Source: Desulfomonilia bacterium (GTDB lineage Bacteria; Desulfobacterota; Desulfomonilia; UBA1062). From it: 36,959 nucleotides of DNA. This document shows positions 15,567-23,778 of the stretch, in pieces. Where the stretch lies: NCBI GenBank assembly GCA_036567785.1, contig DATCTV010000045.1, forward strand, positions 1 to 36,959. Reading direction: 5' to 3'. The notes beneath the pieces were generated by a model that was given only the letters and a program-made list of their open reading frames with translations, had not been told where the DNA came from and did no database searches. Position 1 is the first letter of the stretch. Each line of letters begins with the position of its first letter. The position numbers and the translations under genes were made by a program.

Positions 15567-16979
15567 TCATTCGTCCGGAGTCTTCAGGATGAATGCCACC
15601 GAGCTCTTCACTCTGCCGGGTCTGCCCGCGAATCGGTCGTATTCGTTTGCCAGTCTTTTCGCGCTGTTTATTGAAGCCAGCTTTCGTACCAGTGGATCTG
15701 CACCCTCAACTATTCGGTTCTTGATGACATCTGTGCCCTGCTGTCTTACCTGCGAGATGCCTGTTTTCAGTTCAAGCGTACCTGCCTCCAGCTTTTTTGA
15801 ACCGTCGATCATGGCAAGCGAGCCCTTATTCAGCTGAGAGATTCCGTCTGCAGTGACCCTGATGCCCGGGAATTCCTTGACCGGAGGGGCCTCCTTGCCC
15901 TGCTCCTTCAGGAAGGCGAGTATGTCGTCGGGGAAGGGGCCGCCATTCGATGCGAGATCGAGAAGTCCCTTCTGAATGTCCATGTAACGCTTGGCCTTTC
16001 CGGCTTCGCCGGAGACGACCGGAATTTTTGTAAGAGGTGTTATCTTTTCTCCCATACCCTCGCTTATTCTGGCCGCTCCGCCGATCATTTCAATCTGGGC
16101 GTTCGATGCGAGGATCAGGTCCGAGGTTCCCCTGTTGACCTGTGTGAGGGCATCAAGCATCTGCTGCTGTCCGTCGGCCAGCTGCGATGCGCCGTTTTCA
16201 AGCCTTGTGAGATAACCCCCTACCGAATCCACGCCTGAGTATATCTGGTTAAGCTTTCCCTCCAGATCTATCTCGGGCAGCGCCGGAAATTTAGGGATGA
16301 CAGTGAAAAGTATGGACGGGATCTTAGCATTATTGATGTCCGAGGTGAGCCTGACACTGGCTTCGGGGTAGGGGAAACACATCCAGTTCATCTTCATGGT
16401 ATGGCCCACTACTGCATAAGCGCCGTCGGGAGCGGATATGTTGTTGAACTGGCTGATGTCCAGGTCCGTACTCACCATGACGACAAATGGCACCTGAATA
16501 TATTCGCTCGCTTTGATGAGTTTCCCGGTGCCGATCTCTTTATATGTGAATTCCCTTAATTCGCGTGTACGGTTCCTAATGTTAATGGTCATCTCCAGCC
16601 TGCCGCTTCTGCCGCTTATTTCACTTCTCGCTACAGGCTTTCCGTTGAGTTTGTACTTAATGTCGAATGTTACGGGCAGGTCCCTGGAAGTTGTCCCGCT
16701 ATAGAAGATATCCTTAGCCGGGGCCGTGAATGTGATGACCCCTTCCTGGGAAACTGACGGCGTTTCGGAGCCCTGGATATTTTTTATGCCTTTGAGCGCC
16801 GTGGCATCCTGTGCGGGGCCGCGGCTGTCCGTACGCAGCCAGGTGACGACCTCGGTTTTCTGAGGCTTGCCGTGAGAGTCCAGGCTCACATACACTGTTT
16901 CGTTGCGCGATATGGTCTGAGCGTATGCGCTTAAAGTCGTGATCAAGAAGATGAAGATGGTGATGATGATTTTTTTCAT
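15567..16979 (-). CDS. Secreted YhgE/Pip-like partner protein of the RND exporter
   Basis: A 470-residue protein with a signal peptide ending SAYAQ (about residue 21). The N-terminal NETVYVSLDSHGKPQKTEVV resembles the opening of YhgE/Pip-like exported proteins that in Firmicutes occur beside MMPL transporters (recalled knowledge). From about residue 255 it has helical repeats such as LENGASQLADGQQQMLDAL and LNKGSLAMIDGSKKLEAGT, the spaced G/L pattern of long periplasmic helical hairpins. No C-terminal TM segment is visible, unlike full Pip proteins. It starts 3 bases after the RND stop codon, so it is probably a dedicated periplasmic component. Confidence 0.7.
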   Translation of the reverse strand: MKKIIITIFIFLITTLSAYAQTISRNETVYVSLDSHGKPQKTEVVTWLRTDSRGPAQDATALKGIKNIQGSETPSVSQEGVITFTAPAKDIFYSGTTSRDLPVTFDIKYKLNGKPVARSEISGRSGRLEMTINIRNRTRELREFTYKEIGTGKLIKASEYIQVPFVVMVSTDLDISQFNNISAPDGAYAVVGHTMKMNWMCFPYPEASVRLTSDINNAKIPSILFTVIPKFPALPEIDLEGKLNQIYSGVDSVGGYLTRLENGASQLADGQQQMLDALTQVNRGTSDLILASNAQIEMIGGAARISEGMGEKITPLTKIPVVSGEAGKAKRYMDIQKGLLDLASNGGPFPDDILAFLKEQGKEAPPVKEFPGIRVTADGISQLNKGSLAMIDGSKKLEAGTLELKTGISQVRQQGTDVIKNRIVEGADPLVRKLASINSAKRLANEYDRFAGRPGRVKSSVAFILKTPDE

Positions 16980-16982
16980 CGA

Positions 16983-19055
16983 TTACTCCTTAACTGTTTT
17001 TCTCCAGCCGTAGCTGGTTCGCAAGATGATCCTGTCCGATAGGAGAATAACTCCGGGCAGCAGGAAGAGTATGACGGCGACGGCCAGAAGCGCACCCCTG
17101 CCTATCATCAGGGAGAGCGACTGGATCATGTTGATGTCGCTTATATAGACCAGGCCGATGGTGGAGCAGAAGAGGCAGACGCCCGAGGTCAGAATGGCCG
17201 GGGCGGTGCCGACCATGCTGGAGACCATGGCCGGTCCGGCCTTGTCCCTGCGCCGCTCCTCCCTGTAGCGTGTCATCAGGAAGATGGCATAGTTGACGCA
17301 GGTTCCCAGCTGGATGGTCGTTATGCATGAGAATGTAATGTAGGGTATCGATTGCCCGAACAGATAGGGTATCGACACATTGATGAAAATGGCCAGGAGT
17401 ATTGCAGCCACGAGCACCACCGGGATAGAAAACGAGGCGAAGACGATTGTCACTATAAGCAGAATGCTGGCTATGCCTATGATGTCCACCTTTGCAAGGT
17501 CAGTGGCCGACAGGTCAGTCAGGTCCTTGGAGATCGGTGCATTGCCGGAGACATAGCTGCCGGAAATCTGGTGATTCCTGATTATGGAGCGAATATTACC
17601 GACCAGGGCATTGCCTTCGTTTGATCCCGGCAGAACGCTGACCCGCACCATGGCCAGAGTATAGCCACCTTTGGTGAAGCGGGACACGACATCCTCAGGG
17701 ATGAAGGAGGAAGGAACGGCGGGGTCCACAAGGCTTTCAAGAGAAATGGTCTGGATTACGCCAGGCTGCCTGCCGATGTCGTCTAATACCTGCTTTTGCA
17801 ACCAGCGCGGGGTCGAGGACGGGAAAAGGATGTTGATCAGTTCAATCGATCCCATGGAGTCCTGTATTTCATGGACGGCCTTAAGGGCCTTGAGGTTCTG
17901 GGGCAGTATGTCCTGTATGCTGTAGGAAAGGCTCGAATGCTGCCTTATATAGACAGTAGGCACGAAAAGGGAAACAAAGACAAGGCTCAGTGCGACCGGG
18001 TGTTTCACCATCTTGCCGGAAAGGAATGTCATGGGTTTTATCATGCCTTTGGGTTCTCTGATCGTGCTGAAACGTCCCGCTGCCAGAGTCAGAGGCGGCA
18101 GTATCACCATGGTGCTCAACAGGCCGAAGAAGACACCTTTGGCCATTACGATGCCCATATCGGCGCCGAGCTTTATTCGCATGAATGTCAGCGCCAGAAA
18201 TCCGGCCATAGTGACCAGGGCACACGGGATTATGGCGCTTGCAGTGCGCTCCATGGCCCTGACCATTGCCTCGCGCCTGTCCGTTGTACTGGCCGTCTCT
18301 TCGCGGAATCGGTGCATGAGAAAAATGGAGAAGTCGATGGTGACGCCGAGCTGGATTACGGCGGCCACGGCCTTGGTTATATATGATATGGAACCCAGGA
18401 AGTAGTTCGTTCCCATATTGTAAGTGATGCCGAAGCCCATGACTATGAGGAACAGTATCGGGATGCTCAGGGAACCCGTGGCAATGGCTGTGGCAACAGC
18501 CGAAAGGATCACCGCCGTCAGAACTGATTTGACCTCCTGCTCCTTGACCAGATCGCGCAGCTCATAGAGAAACACCGGCATGCCGGTGAATGACGTGCCC
18601 TCGCCTATATACTTCTTGATGTCGCGTATCGCATTCTGGGTTTCGACCGAATTGGCCTCTTTCGAGAAAGAGATATGCATCAGTGCATGATCGCCCTTCT
18701 TGAATAAGGCGATCATTTCCTTCGGGATGAAGACATCCGGCACTGAAGGATCGACAAGGTCGCTTATCCAGGTGACGCCTGCCACCCCTTTTATTGAGGC
18801 CAGATCGTTTTTGATCTTGAGGAGTTGAGCCGTATTCGATGAATTGAGCATAACAAACCCCGTATCGGCGGTCTTGAACTGCTCTGTCATGATGAGCTGG
18901 CCTTTTATAGCCTCAACATTCCTGGGCATGTATGAGAAGATGTCGTAGTTGATCGGGGTTTTTATCGCACCGACGCCAGCCAGGACCGCAAGCAGGAGGG
19001 CTGCGATCAGAATGGTGCGCGGGTGCCTTGTTATGAATTCAGCAAATTGTTTCAT
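16983..19055 (-). CDS. RND-superfamily exporter, MMPL type
   Basis: A 690-residue membrane protein made of two similar halves, each with one TM, a periplasmic loop and five further TM segments. The loops show the duplication directly: DLVDPSVPDVFIPKEMIALF (about 99-118) against SLVDPAVPSSFIPEDVVSRF (about 441-460). TM4 has the proton-relay motif GVTIDFSIFL (D241), whereas the matching site in the second half reads GTCVNYAIFL (N588). MMPL proteins export lipids, siderophores or other hydrophobic molecules using proton motive force. The start overlaps the stop of the PhaR-like gene (ATGA at 19052-19055), and the YhgE/Pip-like gene follows directly. Confidence 0.88.
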   Translation of the reverse strand: MKQFAEFITRHPRTILIAALLLAVLAGVGAIKTPINYDIFSYMPRNVEAIKGQLIMTEQFKTADTGFVMLNSSNTAQLLKIKNDLASIKGVAGVTWISDLVDPSVPDVFIPKEMIALFKKGDHALMHISFSKEANSVETQNAIRDIKKYIGEGTSFTGMPVFLYELRDLVKEQEVKSVLTAVILSAVATAIATGSLSIPILFLIVMGFGITYNMGTNYFLGSISYITKAVAAVIQLGVTIDFSIFLMHRFREETASTTDRREAMVRAMERTASAIIPCALVTMAGFLALTFMRIKLGADMGIVMAKGVFFGLLSTMVILPPLTLAAGRFSTIREPKGMIKPMTFLSGKMVKHPVALSLVFVSLFVPTVYIRQHSSLSYSIQDILPQNLKALKAVHEIQDSMGSIELINILFPSSTPRWLQKQVLDDIGRQPGVIQTISLESLVDPAVPSSFIPEDVVSRFTKGGYTLAMVRVSVLPGSNEGNALVGNIRSIIRNHQISGSYVSGNAPISKDLTDLSATDLAKVDIIGIASILLIVTIVFASFSIPVVLVAAILLAIFINVSIPYLFGQSIPYITFSCITTIQLGTCVNYAIFLMTRYREERRRDKAGPAMVSSMVGTAPAILTSGVCLFCSTIGLVYISDINMIQSLSLMIGRGALLAVAVILFLLPGVILLSDRIILRTSYGWRKTVKE

Positions 19056-19600
19056 TTCCGTTCCCTTTCCGGAGATGTTTCGGGTGCAGCGTCAGTGCCG
19101 GAATTGAAAAGGCTGTCGAACGCGGAACGGCGGTCCTTCACTGCCTGCTCAAGCTTTTCGAGGATGGTATCGTAAAGATCATCCAGCTCTTTCGCTATCT
19201 CTTCGACAATTCTTTTCTCCCTGTTAAGCGGTATGAGAGAGGCAAGCGATGTCCTGTGTATAAGCTGCTTCGCCCAGGCCCTGCCCAGTTCCTTGTCATG
19301 CTTGTTTTTCTGGACCATCTCCTTGAGCACCTTAAGAAGGTCCAGCCGGGGAAGGTTGAAGAGCGAGGCTACCAGGTCAGGCAGGAGATTTCGCATCCCC
19401 CTGCCTGATTTCTCCAGATCGATCAGCATCTGGAGAATTGTCATGCGTGTTACGTCCTTGCCGGATTCATTGTCCTCGATGCGGATGTTGCAATCCTCCT
19501 TGAGCATCTCGGCCAATTGTTTGAGGGTGATCAACTTTGATGTAACGGTATCGTACATCAGCCGGTTTTTGTATTTTTTTATTCTGCGTAGTTTGCTCAT
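19052..19600 (-). CDS. PhaR-like (PHB/PHA accumulation regulator family) DNA-binding protein
   Basis: A 182-residue protein starting at MSKLRRIKKY; a longer frame to 19732 would cross the promoter. Residues 6-62 match the PHB_acc DNA-binding domain: IKKYKNRLMYDTVTSKLITL, then IEDNESGKDVTRMTILQML. The remainder is helical (residues about 70-170) with a charged C-terminal tail and could oligomerise or sense a ligand. Classical PhaR represses phasin and PHA genes and is released by PHA; here no PHA synthase, phasin or depolymerase is near. It heads an operon with an MMPL exporter, so export of a hydrophobic compound is the likelier output. Two palindromes over its promoter suggest autoregulation. 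Confidence 0.82.
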   Translation of the reverse strand: MSKLRRIKKYKNRLMYDTVTSKLITLKQLAEMLKEDCNIRIEDNESGKDVTRMTILQMLIDLEKSGRGMRNLLPDLVASLFNLPRLDLLKVLKEMVQKNKHDKELGRAWAKQLIHRTSLASLIPLNREKRIVEEIAKELDDLYDTILEKLEQAVKDRRSAFDSLFNSGTDAAPETSPERERK

Positions 19601-19607
19601 GGCCGCC

Positions 19608-19659
19608 CCTATATCTTTGTGCACTGCACAAGTCAAGGGAAAAATTATGCACTGCATAA
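19608..19659 (-). promoter_or_regulatory. Promoter with two palindromic operators for the PhaR-like/RND operon
   Basis: On the minus strand TTGACT (complement of 19631-19636) and TATAGG (complement of 19608-19613) are 17 bases apart. Two perfect 15-base palindromes differ only at one symmetric pair: TTGTGCACTGCACAA at 19617-19631, lying in the spacer between the boxes, and TTATGCACTGCATAA at 19645-19659, upstream of the -35. Their centres are 28 bases apart. TGC/GCA-rich symmetry is what I recall for PhaR sites. Binding would block RNA polymerase. The expected start point is only about 0-3 bases before the ATG. Confidence 0.65.
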
Positions 19660-19800
19660 AAATATTATTTGTCCTGCTTGAATAGAGATAGACAGACGGG
19701 TCCGATTTTTGCCGGTCGAGGACAGGCGGCATTATCAGACAAAGAATCTTATTTAATGCTGCTCTAGCTCCTGATGCCGGAATGCATGCAAATGGGTAAA

Positions 19801-20724
19801 TCAGGGCATTGCGATCTTAATGTTGTTGTTCTTTAAAAATTCCGGGAAACCGTAGAGCTTTTTGCCGAACATCTTCATCTCGTGGGCATCTGCCGGGCAG
19901 TTGTTGAGGCAGCCGAAGCACAGGATGCATCTGTCATCGTCTATTTTCGCCTGGGCTATGTCGATTGCACCTGTCGGACACTGCCTTATGCATTTGCCGC
20001 AGGCAATGCATTTGCTTTTGTTCAGCTTGTGGCTGATAAGGAGTTTGGTCGGGGACATCATGGCTTTTCCGCTGAAGATGCTGCCTGATCCGGTTTCAAA
20101 GGTGATACCGCCTTTGCCGTACTGATCGAGGGTTTTAGCAGCGAAAGCCCGCACGGCTTCATATGTTTTTACATTTGGTCTGTCCCTGAATTTAAGGATG
20201 CGGCCGGAATTGCCGAGCGACCAGGTCGGCGGATATGTGCTCATGTTGCCGAACATATCCATGCCGAGCGGTACTCCACCCTTTTCAGAAAGCAGCTTCA
20301 GCATGCAGGCGGCAGCCCATTTCTGACCGTCACCGTTGCCGCCGAAGCTTGTGAATGAAGCTACCCCTGTCCCTTTTATTGAGGGGATTGAGCCTAGCCA
20401 TTTCTGAACATTTAAAGGCGTATCGAGATAATGAACGGGTGAACCCGTGACTATCAAATCATAACCGGAAAGTGCTGAGACATCTGCATTCTTGATGAAA
20501 ACCGCGTCAACCTGAAGTCCGGTCTTTTTCCATGTCTCGGCGATCAATTCACCGTAAATTCTGGTATGTCCGGTCTGTGAATAGTAGACGACGATGGCCT
20601 TTTCCGGGGCCGGCTTATTAAGCCTGCCTGCCGGTGTTATTGTTTTGGAAAATGCCCGGGCAGGAATTATTGAACTGGCCGCTGCCCCTGCGCAGCCTGA
20701 AATGAACTTTCTTCTGTTTATCAC
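19801..20724 (-). CDS. Tat-exported flavodoxin / double-cluster ferredoxin fusion (EFR1 type)
   Basis: A 307-residue protein starting with GTG at 20724. The N-terminus NRRKFISGCAGAAA is a twin-arginine signal, with a possible cleavage site after PARA (residue 24). A flavodoxin domain follows, with the FMN loop YYSQTGHTR (47-55) and TGSPVHY (93-99). The C-terminus has two [4Fe-4S] motifs: C239-C242-C245-C249 and C266-C269-C272-C276, each ending in CP. It should carry electrons between FMN and iron-sulfur clusters outside the cytoplasm. It is the last gene of the operon with the GGR-like flavoprotein and VOC protein. Flavodoxin-ferredoxin fusions are common in anaerobes; a Tat signal on one is less usual. 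Confidence 0.85.
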   Translation of the reverse strand: MINRRKFISGCAGAAASSIIPARAFSKTITPAGRLNKPAPEKAIVVYYSQTGHTRIYGELIAETWKKTGLQVDAVFIKNADVSALSGYDLIVTGSPVHYLDTPLNVQKWLGSIPSIKGTGVASFTSFGGNGDGQKWAAACMLKLLSEKGGVPLGMDMFGNMSTYPPTWSLGNSGRILKFRDRPNVKTYEAVRAFAAKTLDQYGKGGITFETGSGSIFSGKAMMSPTKLLISHKLNKSKCIACGKCIRQCPTGAIDIAQAKIDDDRCILCFGCLNNCPADAHEMKMFGKKLYGFPEFLKNNNIKIAMP

Positions 20725-20759
20725 ACGATCACCGCCTGTCTCATCTGTTAATGTTCTAT

Positions 20760-22178
20760 CTATTTTACAGCCGCAGCAAAAAGCCTGTCAGCCTTTGATT
20801 TCCAGGCCTCGAACAGGACAGGGTCCCATCTGCCGGGATATGCCATATAGTGTTTGAAAATCTTTGTGCCTGCTGTTGTTGCGGCATTGAGTTTAAGTAG
20901 AAGCCCGGGCCTCATTATACCGCGCGTAACCGTTTTGATCATGGTAGGCAGGTCCGGCAATGTCACAATGCCGTTGATCGAGTTTGTCAGCATTTCGCTG
21001 CTCAATATATCCTGCCTGAACAGGAATGAGATGTCCTCGTGGCTTAGGTCCTGGAGGATATTTCTGATTGCAGTCAAACCTGCGTAGTTGGCTCCCCTTC
21101 TCGAGCCTGCAAACCATTTGAAGTTATATTCCCATAATGCGCTGCAATCGTTCTTTCCGGTATTCGCCGCAGACAGAACGGCCTCAGCCGCATATTTGCC
21201 GCCCACCATTGCGCCGCCCGCGCCGCAGCCTGTCATGGGAATGGTCTGTGATGCCGCATCTCCTATTACGACAAATCCATTTGCAACAAGGCTTGCCGGC
21301 GAACGGCCCACTAGGCATAGCCCGCCGCCTCCGCGGACAACTTCATCGGAAATCGAGGGGTGTCTCGATATGAATTCCATGACTATATCTTTCGGGTCGG
21401 GATTTTTCGGGTCATGACTTACGCCTGCGCCGGTGTCAATCTCGTCTTCATTCAAATACTGCAGCCACTGATAGCCTGTGTTAAAGCCATATCTGTAATG
21501 GTCATTAACAGGGTCAATAGGATTTTTATTTCTTTTCCTGACCGTCCTGTAAACAAGGGCGAATTCACTGTCTGAAAATTTTCCTGCAATGCCTGTGGTC
21601 TGAGGAAGTTTTGTCCTTAAGACCGCATTGAAGCCCGTATCGTCTGCAACTATATCCGCCTCAATATTTGTTATTTCACCCGATTCAATGTCTTTTACGG
21701 AAATGCCTTTCACCTCAACATCGCCAAGACTCTTTCCTCCCTTAAAAACAAGATCGACTGCCTCCTGTCCAAACAGGAATTTAGCACCGGCTTCTTGAGC
21801 CTCTTCGATGAGGAGTTTCGCCAGGGCGCGTCTGTCGGTGGTGACATACCTGAAATCAATGATCTTCATGCTCGAATAATCAGGCGCCCAGACTTCCATT
21901 CTGGGATAAGCATGCCGTTCGTAAATACCAGTCGTATTACCTGAAGCATCAGTAGTCTTGACGAGGGGCCCAAGATTTATAGAGCCTTCAAAAGGCGCAT
22001 CAAAACCTGTTTCAGCGAGCGCCGTGCGCTCGATTGCATCGGACCAGTCATGCCCTAGAGTTTCATATCCGCCCTTTTCGTAAACCTTTACGTCAATGCC
22101 TCTTCTGGCAAGGTCTCTTGCAAATATGCACCCGCCTGGACCTGCTCCGGCTACGACAACCTTGAAATTATCCGGCAT
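20760..22178 (-). CDS. FAD-dependent oxidoreductase, geranylgeranyl-reductase-like
   Basis: A 472-residue flavoprotein with the Rossmann dinucleotide motif VAGAGPGGCIFARDLARRG (GxGxxG at 11-16, E34 for ribose) and the second FAD motif GFVVIGDAASQTIPMTGCGA (GD in the middle), followed by GGAMVGGKYAAEAV. This matches the GGR/p-hydroxybenzoate-hydroxylase superfamily, whose GGR members saturate isoprenoid double bonds and in archaea can take electrons from ferredoxin. It has no evident TM segment. It lies 17 bases after the VOC gene and 35 bases before the flavodoxin-ferredoxin gene, which may supply electrons. The actual substrate is unknown; halogenase-like or epoxidase activity is a possible alternative. 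Confidence 0.75.
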   Translation of the reverse strand: MPDNFKVVVAGAGPGGCIFARDLARRGIDVKVYEKGGYETLGHDWSDAIERTALAETGFDAPFEGSINLGPLVKTTDASGNTTGIYERHAYPRMEVWAPDYSSMKIIDFRYVTTDRRALAKLLIEEAQEAGAKFLFGQEAVDLVFKGGKSLGDVEVKGISVKDIESGEITNIEADIVADDTGFNAVLRTKLPQTTGIAGKFSDSEFALVYRTVRKRNKNPIDPVNDHYRYGFNTGYQWLQYLNEDEIDTGAGVSHDPKNPDPKDIVMEFISRHPSISDEVVRGGGGLCLVGRSPASLVANGFVVIGDAASQTIPMTGCGAGGAMVGGKYAAEAVLSAANTGKNDCSALWEYNFKWFAGSRRGANYAGLTAIRNILQDLSHEDISFLFRQDILSSEMLTNSINGIVTLPDLPTMIKTVTRGIMRPGLLLKLNAATTAGTKIFKHYMAYPGRWDPVLFEAWKSKADRLFAAAVK

Positions 22179-22195
22179 AAGCTACCCCCTTAAAG

Positions 22196-22711
22196 CTAGA
22201 TTCCGAGCTTGCAGGCCAGGGTATGCGTAAACCGGTTCATTTTGAGCGGTAATGGCCCGAGTTTTGACTGGATGAATTCGATTACAACACCACAGCTTGA
22301 CTGTGTGTCCATGTAGGCATAATCAACCGTGAAGCCTTTGCTTTTTATCTGCCCGCGCTGGAGTACCTCGATGCCTGCCGCCTTGCATTCTTCGATGCGT
22401 TTTTCAAGGTTGTTAACCATGTATCCGAGATGATGAAGACCTTCGCGTTTATCCAGTGTATCGTTGTAGTAACTGCGGCCTGAAGTCACTTCGATCAGTT
22501 CGATCTGAACGCTTCCGGAATAGGCCATTAATATCTTGAGCGAGGCATTCACGGGCCCGGTTTTTTCGATAGTAAATTCAGGTGTTCCTTCCCATAGCAT
22601 CCAGGGGCCTATGCCCATGGTTTTCAACTGTTCCATTGTTTTTTCGGCATTGTAGACAACCATGCCTATCTGTCCCAGACCAGGCAGTTTTATTCCTTCC
22701 AATCGATTCAT
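22196..22711 (-). CDS. VOC-superfamily (glyoxalase fold) protein
   Basis: A 171-residue protein with two beta-alpha-beta3 modules. GLGQIGMVVYNAEKTMEQL opens the first module, with Q in the usual first metal-ligand position; SVQIELIE supplies a Glu. The second module begins REGLHHLGYMVNNLEKRIEE with a His and ends CGVVIEFIQ with another Glu. Members include methylmalonyl-CoA epimerase and various lyases and dioxygenases; nothing here fixes one activity. It is the first gene of the minus-strand redox operon. GAGGTG lies 5 bases before the ATG. Confidence 0.75.
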   Translation of the reverse strand: MNRLEGIKLPGLGQIGMVVYNAEKTMEQLKTMGIGPWMLWEGTPEFTIEKTGPVNASLKILMAYSGSVQIELIEVTSGRSYYNDTLDKREGLHHLGYMVNNLEKRIEECKAAGIEVLQRGQIKSKGFTVDYAYMDTQSSCGVVIEFIQSKLGPLPLKMNRFTHTLACKLGI

Positions 22712-22750
22712 TTTTCACCTCGCATGGTTTAAGGTTGAAATATGGACTGA

Positions 22751-22780
22751 ATTATATACGGCTGGTCTTTAACAGCGCAA
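22751..22780 (-). promoter_or_regulatory. Candidate promoter for the VOC-GGR-flavodoxin operon
   Basis: On the minus strand a perfect TATAAT (complement of 22751-22756) lies 18 bases after TTGCGC (complement of 22775-22780). The -35 box keeps only the first three consensus bases. The leader before the ATG at 22711 would be about 33 bases. Confidence 0.45.
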
Positions 22781-22846
22781 GGGAATTAGTGATTGTTTAC
22801 CAACAGAGGATTGACAACGGCAGAACTGAAACGGCATATCCATGTC

Positions 22847-23722
22847 ATGAAGGATTATCTCATTCGTACAATATCGGAAGAATATAATGTCAGGGCGATT
22901 GCGTGCGTTACAACCGGGCTTGTCTCAAAGGCATGCAAGAGGCACGAGACGTTTCCTACGGCATCGGCGGTTTTGGGAAGGGCGTTGACTGGCGGGCTGA
23001 TCCTTGGCGCTCTGCTTGATCCAGGACAGAGGGTTGCGCTTGTATTTGACGGCGGCGGGCCTGTCGGAAAGATCATGGTAGAGGCCGTAAGCTCCGGAAC
23101 GGTTAAGGGTTATGTCAAGAATCCACAGACCGAACTTGATGCGAAAGACGGGAAACTGGATGTCGCCGGTGCGGTCGGAAAAGACGGGTTTTTAACGGTT
23201 ACAAAAGACCTCGGGCTGAAGGATCCGTACAGGGGAATTGTCAAGATTGTTTCAGGTGAAATCGCCACGGATATTGCATATTATCTCACCGAGAGCGAGC
23301 AGATACCATCGGCGGTCGGTCTGGGTGTGTATGTGGATAAGGACGGTTCGATCGCCGCTTCAGGAGGCTTCCTGGTACAGACTTTACCACCTTCCGATGA
23401 TGCGGTGATTGATGAGCTCATAAACCGGATACAATCAATGCCCGCTGTAACCGAACAACTGAGAAACGGAATTACTCCTGAAGGCATGCTTGAAACCATA
23501 TTCGGTTCGATTGGATTCAAGGCGCTTGAGAAAAGGCCTCTTTTTTACAGGTGCTCCTGCAGCAGGGAGCGTATTGAGCAGGCCCTCATAACACTGGGCA
23601 GAAAGGGCCTTGAATCCGTTATTCATGACGAAGAGGATATAGATATAAAATGCGAGTTCTGCCGCAGGGTCTACATGTTCAGGAGGGAGGAAATCATGAG
23701 ACTCCTTGAAGAGATGCATTAG
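22847..23722 (+). CDS. hslO: Hsp33 redox-regulated chaperone
   Basis: A 291-residue protein with the Hsp33 core (MKDYLIRTISEEYNVRAIAC; ALTGGLILGALL; GYVKNP) and the C-terminal zinc switch C236-x-C238 ... C269-x2-C272 (RCSCSR and KCEFC). Under oxidative stress these cysteines release zinc, form disulfides and activate the holdase. The start at 22847 is chosen because Hsp33 proteins begin M-x-DYL; no good Shine-Dalgarno precedes it, and a TTG at 22793 with AAGGGA upstream is an alternative that adds 18 residues. It heads the plus-strand run hslO-AMMECR1-corC-lnt. Confidence 0.92.
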   Translation: MKDYLIRTISEEYNVRAIACVTTGLVSKACKRHETFPTASAVLGRALTGGLILGALLDPGQRVALVFDGGGPVGKIMVEAVSSGTVKGYVKNPQTELDAKDGKLDVAGAVGKDGFLTVTKDLGLKDPYRGIVKIVSGEIATDIAYYLTESEQIPSAVGLGVYVDKDGSIAASGGFLVQTLPPSDDAVIDELINRIQSMPAVTEQLRNGITPEGMLETIFGSIGFKALEKRPLFYRCSCSRERIEQALITLGRKGLESVIHDEEDIDIKCEFCRRVYMFRREEIMRLLEEMH

Positions 23723-23728
23723 CGGTCA

Positions 23729-23756
23729 TTGAATATGATCGACAAACGGTTATAAT
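23729..23756 (+). promoter_or_regulatory. Sigma70-like promoter for the AMMECR1-family gene
   Basis: TTGAAT (23729-23734), a 16-base spacer and a perfect TATAAT (23751-23756). It starts 7 bases after the hslO stop, so the downstream gene can be expressed separately. The leader would be about 16 bases. Confidence 0.55.
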
Positions 23757-23778
23757 CCATGAATACAGGGGGATGATT

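Noticed and set aside
17796-18386. A 196-codon plus-strand frame inside the RND exporter gene
   Set aside because: It lies wholly antisense to a convincing RND coding sequence, has no ribosome binding site and a composition typical of the complement of hydrophobic codons.
19601-19732. Longer PhaR-like start (44 extra residues)
   Set aside because: The extra codons would cover both palindromes and the promoter and do not belong to the PHB_acc domain.
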